From assembly GCA_025526915.1 (NCBI GenBank), contig JAHLKH010000398.1:1-15010 (forward strand): a stretch of DNA of 15,010 nt, given 5' to 3'. The notes beneath the pieces were generated by a model. That model did no database searches, was not told where the DNA came from, and saw nothing but the letters and a program-made list of their open reading frames with translations. This DNA is from Entophlyctis helioformis. Taxonomy: Eukaryota > Chytridiomycota > Chytridiomycetes > Chytridiales > Chytriomycetaceae. Both the position numbers and the translations under genes were made by a program. Positions 1 to 8,623 of the stretch are shown piece by piece (within the stretch, counting starts at the first letter, position 1; each line of letters starts with the position of its first letter).

Positions 1-8
1 ACCCATCG

Positions 9-1851
9 TCAACCGTATCTGTCGTCGTACTGCTGGAGTAGCTCGAGGCTGACTCCACTGTAACCAAGTCCTCTCGTAAACCTGAAGATCCAGCCATCCC
101 TACGTGGGCGGCAGCCTTCAACTGTCCGTCCCACGACATTGACAATCTTGTCAAGGTGCCCATCAATATCCTTCTGCGTCAGGTGCACAATGTCGGAGTC
201 AGGATTGCGTTCTTGCCACTTGGAGTGTACAAGGAGGCAGCCAGCAGATGAGCATCTGCATCGTGATCCATCAATGACATCAAAGACAAGAACGCAGAGT
301 CAGCAATGCGAGAGACTTCAAGAGATTGCATGCATGCGTACCTTGGTTGAGCCGCGGCGGTCGTGTTGGCAGCCTGGCTGCTGTCATTGCCATGTTGCGA
401 TGGATGGTCAGTATGGTGCTATGCATGCAAATGCATCTACAGTGCCACGTGTTTGGCCAGTCATGCAATGACTTGCCTCTGCCCTTGCACATCGCCAGAT
501 TTACTGTTGTTGCTGCTTGGGGCTTTGAACTGGCTGGCAATGTTTCCCAACTCGTCGTGGTACACGAAAACGGAGAAGGCGTTGAGGAACGACTTGACAA
601 GGTCCTCGCCTCCGATCGCCAACAACTCGTCAGAGTAGGCAGCCCTGACATCCTTCTTGAAGTCGCTGGCAATCTTGGGGGTGTGGAGCAGGACACAGAA
701 CTCCTCTGGCGTGATATTCCTCTTGTGCGCCGCCTCCTCGACGTACCTGTTGACGGTGTTGACGGCAGTGCGCAGACCTGCAAGACGATGTGAGTAGCAA
801 CACGTGTTAGTCAACACCACAGCTTGGATGACAATACAGAGCATCAAGACAGGCATTGCACACACCACGCCCGTAGCAATCGAAATAGTCACTCTTGCTC
901 AACGCAACCACAAGTTGGCAAGCGCCAGGGAATTCGTATACTCCGAGGGCAGACGCAAGAGATACAATGCCTGAATGGTTGAAAGACCGCAGGTTGGTGG
1001 CCTCCGCATTCCGCGTGGACATCATGATGACGGGACAATGTCCAGCACAGTGTGCCACGAGATCAGAGTCGTTACAAATGACGGCAATGGGAATGTTGCT
1101 GCTGCAAGACAAAGACTGTTAGCCGTCGATCAAAACAGACAGTTGCCATGGCGATCTATACCTTGGCTTGCTTGCATGGTAGGCTACATGGCGGGCAATG
1201 CAAACGTCCGCTTTGTGCTTGCACCAGCATACAGCACGCCGCGGCTCAGAACTGAAGATCTCTGCAATCGCCCCGTAAATCAGCTGCTTGTCATTGTGCA
1301 TGAGCGTGAACAAGAGCAGCAGTGCACGCTTCTCTTTCCTGGATCATTGACTGAGAGTTAGAATCGCCTCGATGCGGCAGGACAAAGTGGACATACTTGG
1401 ATAAGCGCTTGTATCTCTTGCGTTTGCGGCGTCTGCGAATACACTGTAGAACTGTGCCCACCGCATTCAGGACCTTGATCGCACGGCCCTTGTGGACAAT
1501 CTTAATCCCAGAGTCGCCGAGCCTGCCGTCAACATGGAACATGTAGGCGTACTCGGGGCCAAACTTGTCCGTGAACGAGCTGAGTACCGGCTTGAGGATC
1601 GGTATCCACTCGGCCTTTGACAACGGGTGATCAGGCCCTCCTCTCCTGATGAAGTGCGGAAAACACACACTCATCACATCGACAAGGAAGGCGCCGCGGT
1701 TGCTGGGTGTGGCCGTGTTGGTGTCGCTTGGATCTTGTGACAGTCGTGCACTGCCAAGCACAAGCTTTGACACCAAGGACCAGGGCACGTCCTTGTGTAC
1801 GCTGCCGCCGCCATTCTCCACCGCGCACGAAACAACCGCAGGGACCCCCAT
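9..1851 (-). CDS. Divergent FEN1/XPG-family nuclease-like protein, six exons
   Basis: Exons on the minus strand are 1851-1397, 1338-1162, 1101-866, 777-491, 373-342 and 255-9. Joined, they give an unbroken frame of 477 codons plus TGA. Exons 1-4 are well supported: donors GTATGT, GTATAG and GTGTGC, CAG acceptors, CTAAC branch-like sites and matching phases. The 32-nt exon 5 and its neighbours are less certain. The protein starts MGV, as FEN1/XPG proteins do. It has FLVDVMSVCF (N-region Asp), FHVDGR followed by basic residues, KHKADVCIA (I-region), AVICNDSDLV (paired Asp) and LSKSDYF...GRGLRTAV (last Asp plus H2TH-like segment). The family consists of structure-specific 5' nucleases acting on DNA. 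Here the first I-region Glu is Lys, so activity is doubtful. The last 80 residues match nothing I know. The family call comes from motif order; a domesticated or mobile-element-borne copy is possible. Confidence 0.72.
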
Positions 1852-1916
1852 GTCGTGCTCGCGTGTGCGCGGTTGTGCGTGTGCGTGGTTGTGCATGCGT
1901 GATTGTGCGAGCGTGC

Positions 1917-1920
<4 letters not shown>

Positions 1921-1990
<70 letters not shown>
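1921..1990. repeat. (GT)35 microsatellite
   Basis: An uninterrupted run of 35 GT units, preceded from about 1861 by degenerate GTGCGT/GTGC-rich sequence. It lies 70 bp upstream of the start codon of the minus-strand nuclease-like gene, so it is probably in its promoter or 5' untranslated region. Open frames through it (poly-Val-Cys, poly-Thr-His) are artefacts of the repeat. The rest of 1852-2200 shows no gene that I can support. Confidence 0.97.
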
Positions 1991-1993
<3 letters not shown>

Positions 1994-2200
1994 GGGTTGC
2001 GTTATGGACGGGCGAGGGTGTGCTGAAGAGGGCAATGAGCGACAGGGAGTCTCGTCAAAAATGTATCAGTGTATGTGGATGGTTGAGCAACCACAGACGG
2101 GCCAACCGCTCTCTTTATGACAAACACAGCGGCCGTGTTGTTGCGACTGCCACAGATGATCACATCTGTGTGTCTGAGATTTGCAATGTTTGATTCATGA

Positions 2201-3260
2201 TCAGTGGCGCGTCACAAAAACGCGACCCAGGCACATGAACGCGTTGATCTGGAGTGTTGATTGCAAAAGATCACCATGCCTCATCCTCCACAAGCGCAGT
2301 CGTGGATGGCAAGCTGGCCTCAGCAGCGAGTCTAGCACGAGGCATGTGCTCTTGTCAACAAGCATGCGCAGCTGGCTCGCCTTGATATCTGATCAGTTGA
2401 CACCAAACTCAACTTGAATATTCATGGATACACAGTCACTCTGATCAGTGAACAGATGGCATTGATGCAGCCCATCTTGGAGGTGGTGGCTTGATGGCCA
2501 CTGGGCGGCACACCATGGACTCTCCTGCCTGTGGCAGTCTCAACTGGCACCTGTTTGCATCCAGCCGGCACTCTTTTGCGTGCTGCAGAGACAACCGTGC
2601 CATAGCAGACCTGGATGCCTTGGTTGAATGAGCAACCAAAGACTTGCTTGATGCTCAACGGGGTTTGGGTGTTGGCATGGTATGTTGCAGGGGCAGATTG
2701 GTTGTTGCAGTGGATGGTGAAAGTGGAATTTGGATTGGAAATTGGTTTTAATACAACAAGAAAATACTGTCTCGCAAGCCAGTCGCAGAACCAACGGCAA
2801 CATTCAACATGGTAGCCACATCACTGGTTGCCCATCCAGCCTTGTTCATAGGGTCCATGCCACAGTTGGAATCACCAAGTGCGCATGGAATTGCTAGATC
2901 TCATCCGTGTGAATACCTCCAGCCTGATGCCCAGCCCTCCTTTGTGCTCTGAGCAGTACTGAGATGTGCCATATCACTATCTGGCTCCTTGGAACAGAGA
3001 TTGCCAACCAGCGCCATGACAACCCTCCAATCTTTGACCGAGTAGTCATCCCAGATCTCACAAATGTGTCGCACTTTCTTGTGATGATGGTGCAAGGCGA
3101 GTTTCTCCTTGGGCACAGTGTCTTCATTGCCGACTTTGGATGCTGTTGACTTCAGTCGCCAGCAGGTCTGGGACTACTTGTTCTTTGCAGCCTGCAGTCG
3201 ATCAGCCCTTTGTTGTTGACCGAGACTGTGCATGCTGCTCGTCATTGCATTCGCGGGCAT
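2201..3260 (-). CDS. Putative spliced orphan gene, unknown function
   Basis: A minus-strand model that keeps phase throughout: exons 3260-3221 (tentative start), 3142-2917, 2823-2768, 2642-2434 and 2380-2201, giving about 236 aa and a TGA stop. Evidence is protein-like composition in one chain of exons, for example KVRHICEIWDDYSVKDW, QVPVETATGRRVHG and ASQLRMLVDKSTCLVLDSLL. One intron (2916-2824, donor GTATTC) removes an in-frame TGA. The 2767-2643 intron is pyrimidine-rich on this strand. The donor before exon 5 may be 2439 (GTGACT) instead of 2433 (GTGTAT), and the first donor (GTCAAC) is weak. I recognise no domain. Plus-strand frames here also look partly protein-like, so a decayed gene is a real alternative. 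It lies downstream of nothing obvious and is separated by 350 bp from the nuclease-like gene on the same strand. Confidence 0.4.
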
Positions 3261-3326
3261 GCTGACAAGCCAGGTGGGCGTGGCTGTTGGCTGTGGATGA
3301 CGGGGTGCGACGGCATCGTGCCTTGA

Positions 3327-4014
3327 ATGCAAGACTTGCTGGTCACCTGCGCTGCTGGCTGTTGCAAAGACACTCGTCGCTGTGACCTTGCTGTCTACAC
3401 AAAGGCAGCCAGGACAGAGGTTGGCATGAGTGGGCAGAATTGCTGCAGGCATTCTCTGTGTATTGCCTCGACAGTTCTCAAAGTCAGACCAAGCCAAGCG
3501 CGATGCCTTACAGCAGCTCGACGATACGCGGCAGCTCGACAATACACCGAGTGATCCATCCATGTCCTCGTTGGTGAGCCCGTCTGCCTCTTGTGTGATG
3601 GCTGTCAACAGTTGCGACTCTGTTGACACTGTGTGCCTTGACAAGCTCGACGACGACAAGGACGTTGCGGATGAGCCTGGACAGCCAGCCGTTTCTGTAG
3701 CTGCCACGCCAACAGCCAGCCGCCAAAGAGTGTCAAGCAAGCGGAAGAGAGCAGCAGCAGCAGATGCCAGTGCGTCTGTGTCGCCTGTGACGTTGGTCGT
3801 TCGGACATTGCAGCAGGCAGCCCCAACAGCACACACAAGTGCGCCGACTGGACGCAGAGGGCCAACAACTACAACAGACAGTCGCACGACAGTTCTTCGT
3901 GACACTACCAACACGCAGACAACTGCTGCCCCTTGGACAGGCTCGGCAGTCCACAAGCAAGCGCCAAAGCGGGCACGGCTTGAGAAGGCATCGGCTGCAG
4001 ACCGCTCAGAGTGA
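3327..4014 (+). CDS. Putative hypothetical protein with NLS-like basic clusters
   Basis: The 3' part (3475-4014) is one open frame ending in TGA. It is rich in Ala, Thr, Ser and Asp and looks disordered. Two basic clusters resemble nuclear localisation signals: SSKRKR and PKRARLEK. A start at ATG 3327 with a 55-nt intron (3420-3474, weak GTTGGC donor, CGACAG acceptor) gives 210 aa in phase. An unspliced start at ATG 3562 gives 150 aa. No domain is recognised. The opposite strand is also open from 3956 to 3174, so the strand is not proven. I prefer plus because of the charged clusters and the Asp-rich stretch (LDKLDDDKD). Confidence 0.35.
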
Positions 4015-4103
4015 CTGGGAATCCGGACAAGAATATGAATTTGGATTCAAAAAGATTGGAAATTGGATGCCAAATTGAACAAAATTCGAGGCAAACCAGC
4101 CGA

Positions 4104-4108
4104 CCAAT
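4104..4108 (+). promoter_or_regulatory. CCAAT box candidate
   Basis: CCAAT within CGACCAATCAGG, about 250 bp upstream of the secreted-protein start at 4358. The 4015-4357 gap holds no gene that I can see. It has AT-rich sequence, this CCAAT and a CTATAG about 10 bp before the start codon. Distance and orientation fit a fungal promoter, but the motif is short and could be chance. Confidence 0.25.
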
Positions 4109-4357
4109 CAGGTGCCGGCACAGGCTGCTCTATGGGGAAACACAGAATTGCCTGCCCCTCTCGCTCGGCGCGTGTTTGTCAGCAAGATTAGCAAAATTTG
4201 CCAATCCAAAACTTTTGCCAGTAGCCGAAATTGTTTGCATTACGTGACCGACTCTCGAATTGTGTCGTGTGACGTGCGGCGGCGCTGCTGGTGCACAGGG
4301 AAAAGGCGCAAAATGCGGTCACACGAGTTAAACCTCAACTCAACAACTATAGACAAC

Positions 4358-4699
4358 ATGCAGGTCTTTGCCATCGTCGCCGCCCTCGCTACCGCCGTCG
4401 CTGCCCAGTCGGCCACCGTCACCGTTACCCGCACTGCCGTCGGCACCGCTGCCACCGCTGCCACGACTGCTGCCGCCCCCGTCGCTGGCTCGACCATCAC
4501 CGCTGCTCCCGTCACCGGCCCGCTCGCGACCTTCCCCGCCGAGCTTGCCTCGCTGCTGTACCGCTCGGACGACAAGCCCCTGTACACCAACGACCCCAAC
4601 CTCATCATCAGCGGTGCCGCCCCCTCGGCCCGTGGTGTCGCTGTTGCCGCCGGTGTCGCTGCCGTCGCCGCCGCCTTTGCCGCCGCCGGTGCCCTCTAA
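4358..4699 (+). CDS. Small Ala/Thr-rich secreted, probably GPI-anchored protein
   Basis: A single exon of 113 codons plus TAA. Residues 1-16 form a clean signal peptide ending AVAAQ. The mature part opens with ATVTVTRT and is Ala/Thr/Val-rich, followed by a more ordinary stretch (LASLLYRSDDKPLYTNDP). The C-terminus is a small-residue site (ISGAAPSARG) and then a hydrophobic Ala/Val tail running to the stop codon, the layout of a GPI-anchor signal. This is typical of fungal cell-wall or plasma-membrane surface proteins; the exact role is unknown. Codon use is extreme (GCC, GTC, ACC), which suggests high expression. The start was chosen because it gives the signal peptide; the upstream in-frame extension is AT-rich and not protein-like. 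It converges on the aminopeptidase gene; 4700-5070 between them holds only pyrimidine-rich and GCC/GAC low-complexity sequence. Confidence 0.8.
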   Translation: MQVFAIVAALATAVAAQSATVTVTRTAVGTAATAATTAAAPVAGSTITAAPVTGPLATFPAELASLLYRSDDKPLYTNDPNLIISGAAPSARGVAVAAGVAAVAAAFAAAGAL

Positions 4700-5070
4700 G
4701 CGCCTTGTGTGTTGACGCCGCCCTCAAGGCGCAACTTTTGCGTGTGTCGGCTGTCGGAGGCGCCGCTCTGCCTCTCTGTTTGCCTGGCCTGGCCTGCCTG
4801 GACCCCGTCCGCCGTGCACACGTTCAAGCAACCACACACCTCTACCTTTGCATCTATCCTCCCATCCCAATGAACTCTTGCATCATACACCGGCCCTGCT
4901 GTCGCACGCCCACTCGCCGCCCCCGCATCGTCGTCCCGTCCAAGCACCATCACGTGATACCTTGGTTCGTATTGCCAAAAATAGGTTGATGGGTTGAGCC
5001 GGGGGTTCATTGAGTCACAGACGCCGCCGACGCCGACGCCGCCGCCGCGACCAAGCAAGCAGGCATGCGT

Positions 5071-7140
5071 CTAGCAAAAGGCGGCGGTAAAGGCAGCGAC
5101 AGGCGATCCCGTCACGCGCATGAGCGACAGCCCAGACACAGGCTCCTCGGCACTGCCTGCAATGTCCACATGCGTGTATGCAATCGGGTGCTGCGAGTCC
5201 AGGCCGTGCGATGTGAGCCCAGACGCAATCGCAAGGAACGCCATCGGGTACTGTTGTCGCGCCACGCGGCACGCCACATAGGTCAGCATCACACATCCAC
5301 TGCACGGCACGGCACGGCATCCATCCGCTCACCTGGTGGCCGCGGGATGTCTGGCTCGACGGCTTGCTGTTGGCCTGACACACATCCTCGTTCTCGGATG
5401 TTGGCTGCAGCATGTCGTAGTCCTCGCGACGCAGCGTCGACATCTCGAACGGATCGCCGCACTTGTGGCCGGCCTGCACAAGACGCGGCGTGACGCCGCT
5501 CTCGCGCGCGGGCCCGTTGTCCAGCGAAGCAGTGTATCCTTCGCCCACTGCGAGGACGGCGTGGCCGGTCAGTGTGGCCACGGTGAACAGGCGCGACGGG
5601 ATGGACGCGTATTTGGGCGTCAGGGCACGCTCCTTGGACTCGGCGAGCAGGTCTGTGTTGCGTAATCGACGAGTGTCATGGTGGCAGAGACCGGAAGACA
5701 CCGACAGGGACAGTGTCAGCAGTGGTGTCCAAGCAGGAGCCAGGCATGCCGCCAATGCCAACACACTCACCGCACATGACCATGCGGCCCTCGGCATCCG
5801 TGTTGCCAACAAGAACTGCGCGCACAGACGCAGATCATGCCAGACAGACAGTCGATCAGTCAGACAGTCAGTCAGTCGGCCAGTCGATTGCTCTACATCT
5901 GACAACACAGACTCACCTCGCACGCCAGCACGGCTGAGCAGAATCTCATCCGACACGTAGCTGCCCGCGCCAATGCTGTTGCGCACAAAGCCGAGCGTGG
6001 CGACCACATTGACGCCAGTCGGCTTGAGCATCGACACGGTCTTCATGAACCCGGCGCACGACGCTGCGCCGCACTTGTCGCGCGACATGCCGCGCATGTG
6101 GCCGTCGGTCTTGACGTCCGCACCACCCGTGTCGTAGGTCACGCCCTTGCCAATAAAGAACAGGCTAGTTGGATGTGCGGCCGCATGTCAGTGCCACTCA
6201 GTATCGCATCGCACAAGCATCTCACACGCCACGCCACGTCACGTCACGCCGCGTACTTTTCCTTGACCTTGGACGGCTCGGCCGAGTGGTACTCGAGACG
6301 CACCACAGCCGGCCAGTGCGCCTTGACGGCCAGCGAGCACCGCGCAACGGCGTCCAGCAGCGGATACTCTTTCTTGATCGTCGCTAGGTCCGTCACGACC
6401 GTGACGCTCACGTTGTCGACACCTGCAAACGCCTGCTGGATGTACTCGGCACACCGCAGCGGCGCCATGCGCTCAGGGTCCGCACCGCCGACGTCGCGCG
6501 CAATGCACCGGCCCGCATCGACCGCAGCGACCCAGTCGCACACACGCGTGAGGGTCTGCAGGGCAGCCGCATCCGACGCAGCCATGCGGATCGTGGAGAT
6601 GGCCGCCGGCGGCTGTCGGCCGACGTTTGCGAAATGCTCGCGAGCCTGCAGGGGCACATACGTCTCGGTGAGCAGGCCCAGCAGCACGGCTTCGGCGTAC
6701 TGTGCAAAGTCGCGGGCAATCCGTGCGGCGTGGGGACCGCCTCTCGTGGCGGCCAGCGGGTCGTCCATCACCACGAGCGGCCGTGTGATGCCGGCCTTTT
6801 TGGCACGCACAAGCGCCGCGCGGGCGGCGTCGGTGTAGCGGCGCACATCGTCCGTGTCGCCGAGGAGCGAGACGACCGGCGAGAGCAGCAGGCGGTTGCC
6901 GGGCACGCCGGCAGACGCTGGCAGCACGAGCAGCGACACGGACGAGGACGATGCGGCATCGGCTGCCAAGTGGGCAGTGACGCTGGCGTGCACCGCCGGC
7001 GATGTGATGGAGGCGATGGCGGACGACGCGGATGTTGTCGATGGAGAGTAGATGACCAGCAGGCCGTCGGCGTCTGCGGACGTGCCCAGCGCAGCGAGGG
7101 CGTCGGGGCCAGACAGGAGCACAGGCACAATAGTCGTCAT
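5071..7140 (-). CDS. M17 leucyl aminopeptidase family metalloprotease, five exons
   Basis: Exons 7140-6257, 6164-5917, 5815-5771, 5652-5333 and 5250-5071 join in phase to 558 aa plus TAG. The donors are GTACGC, GTGAGT, GTGAGT and GTGAGC. M17 enzymes cleave N-terminal residues using two metal ions, usually as hexamers in the cytosol. All key residues are visible: GKGVTYDTGGADVK (Lys, Asp, Lys), MSRDKCGAA (Asp) and NTDAEGR (Asp, Glu, Arg). TLTGHAVLAVGEGY, DNGPARESG, DPFEMSTLRREDY and HPIAYTHVDIAGS match the branch that includes C. elegans W07G4.4-type putative aminopeptidases. The first 290 residues are the less conserved N-terminal domain. The start is the first ATG in frame. Exon 3 is only 45 nt and carries the NTDAEGR motif. 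Function as an active peptidase is inferred from the intact site. Confidence 0.94.
5816..5916 (-). repeat. GACT/CAGT tetranucleotide-rich intron
   Basis: Intron 2 of the aminopeptidase gene contains a decayed run of GACT/GTCT units (about 5843-5889; read as CAGT on the plus strand). The splice sites lie outside the run and look intact. Confidence 0.7.
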
Positions 7141-7202
7141 GGCGGGCTGGAGCGTTGGACGGCCGGTGCGTGGATGGATCACCGACGCCAAGAAAAATTA
7201 TA

Positions 7203-7232
7203 GTACCCACGCGTCACGTGACAGGTGGGTAC
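7203..7232. promoter_or_regulatory. Nested palindrome centred on CACGTG, upstream of the aminopeptidase
   Basis: GTACCCAC (7203-7210) and GTGGGTAC (7225-7232) are exact inverted arms. Between them lies the 10-bp palindrome GTCACGTGAC (7213-7222). Across the 30 bp, 13 of 15 pairs match. It is 63-92 bp upstream of the aminopeptidase start, next to an AT-rich TATAATTTTTC-like stretch (minus strand, about 7190-7202). CACGTG is the core bound by bHLH factors such as fungal Cbf1 or Pho4 types. Which factor binds here is unknown. Confidence 0.6.
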
Positions 7233-7332
7233 AGATCCACGGCGATGGCCGGCGAGGCGTCATGTTAGCGTTCATGCTCCTTGGCTTGTATTGAGATGTA
7301 TTGGATGTGTATCATGCCTATGGCTGCAACGG

Positions 7333-8486
7333 TTACAACAACGACGAGAGCACCTCAAAAGGCGGGTGCAGGCACAACGCGAGCCGTGGCAGACGTTGGC
7401 GACGGTGCACGCGTCGGGTACGACAGAGGCTCATCGCCGTCTGGCTGATCGAGAACGCTGGGGCAGGCACAACGCGGGAAGTGGCAACAGCCGCAGCGAC
7501 AGCCTTTGATGGGCCAGCGGCCGCAGCAGGCTTGGCAGGCGTCGTGATGGGCATGTCAAAGACGGGCGACTCGCTGATGGTCGTGGGAGGGAGCTGGAAC
7601 GTGTTGACGGACGGCACGCGGTCGTTGGATGGGAATGCCGGTGCAGGTACGACGCGAGACGTGGCCGACGACGACGACGACAGGAGGTCTGCCTGAGCAG
7701 CAGATTCGTCACTGGCAGCCGACGGGTCGATCGTGTATACAGGAGCAGGAACGACGAGAGCAGTGGCAGTCGGCTTCACAGCCGTCTCGGCAACAGGGAC
7801 GGCCTGCTTCGCAGCAGCCTCGACAGGAATGGCTCGCGGCTTCTGCTCGAGCCCGCTCTCCAGGCGATCGTCGCCAGCCTTGCTCTTGCGGGGGCCAAAC
7901 TTGGAGAATGCGAGCACCGCCAGACCGATGGCGAGCAGCACCGCAACAGCGATACTAGCGATCAGGGCAGCCGAGGGCCCGCTGCTCCCAGCCTCCTTCC
8001 TACGCAGCGCAAGGCGGCCGTGTCAGAGACAGGTGTGCACACACGCAAGCACGCATGCACGCATACGCCGACATACGATGGCTTGGGCTCGACGGGCCTG
8101 GGATCCGCAACGAGCCGGAACGAGTACGGGCAGGTGCCAAAGCTGTTGGGCTTGACCTGTGGCTCAGGGATGGCGGCAATGACCTGTGTACACGGCTGTG
8201 CACACACAGGCGACGGGCACCCAAACACCGCAAGCGTCGAGTTGCCGTTGATCAGTGTGTAGTACTGTGCGGCCGTCACCTTAGCCAGGTCGGCGCTGGC
8301 GTTCTTGGCCGCCTCGCCCGTCAGACAAATGACCGGCTCGTTGGGAAACGACACGGGCACGACGGCCGACGACCTGACGGCCGTGCATGACGGCGTGGTG
8401 TAGTCGGAGACATTGGCAAAGGCGGATGCGGACACCAGCGGGCTGAGGACGGCAAGAGCTGCGGCAGCTGCTGCGGCAAGGTTCAT
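7333..8486 (-). CDS. Paralogue A: single-pass membrane protein, six-Cys ectodomain, VVPAP tail
   Basis: Exons are 8486-8077 and 7999-7333 (intron 77 nt, GTATGT donor, phase 2), 358 aa as sequenced. Residues 1-22 are an Ala-rich signal peptide. The ectodomain to about residue 136 has six cysteines: SCTAV, ICLTGEAA, GC, VC, PC and GTCP. A transmembrane helix follows at about 148-168 (LIASIAVAVLLAIGLAVL), then a basic stop-transfer segment (FGPRKSK). The tail is Ala/Pro-rich with repeated VVPAP motifs (VVPAPVY, and RVVPAPAF twice). The last about 40 residues look out of frame: the +2 frame gives another RVVPAPAF and a stop at 7355. ATG 8486 was chosen over 8528 because it starts the signal peptide. 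It is a diverged sister of the next two genes. No known family is recognised; a surface receptor or wall-linked protein is possible. Confidence 0.8.
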
Positions 8487-8623
8487 CTGCTGGTGAGGGG
8501 TTGGCAGTTCGGCGAGGAAATTTTCCATCCGTCGTCATCACGAAAAATGGCGTGTTGCCACGTGTTGCGACGGTCATTCTCAAGATGACTGTAAGGAATG
8601 TATTTCGGACGGTGATTGTTCAT

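Noticed and set aside
1631..2193. Open frames through the GT repeat (poly-Val-Cys or poly-Thr-His)
   Set aside because: Dinucleotide repeats keep frames open by chance; there is no independent coding evidence.
2824..2916. In-frame TGA in the orphan gene as recoding (for example selenocysteine)
   Set aside because: A GTATTC...CAG intron of 93 nt removes it in phase, and other genes in the window use TGA as a normal stop.
3174..3956. 260-codon minus-strand open frame as a gene
   Set aside because: It has no ATG at its head, and its translation is mainly the antisense of the Ala/Thr-rich plus-strand frame. Not excluded, so it is mentioned as a rival rather than listed.
4015..5070. tRNA or other RNA gene in the intergenic stretches
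   Set aside because: No cloverleaf or conserved box sequences were seen there by eye.
6244..7210. Alternative open frames over aminopeptidase exon 1 on both strands
   Set aside because: Shadows of a GC-rich coding exon; only the chosen frame continues into the M17 catalytic motifs.
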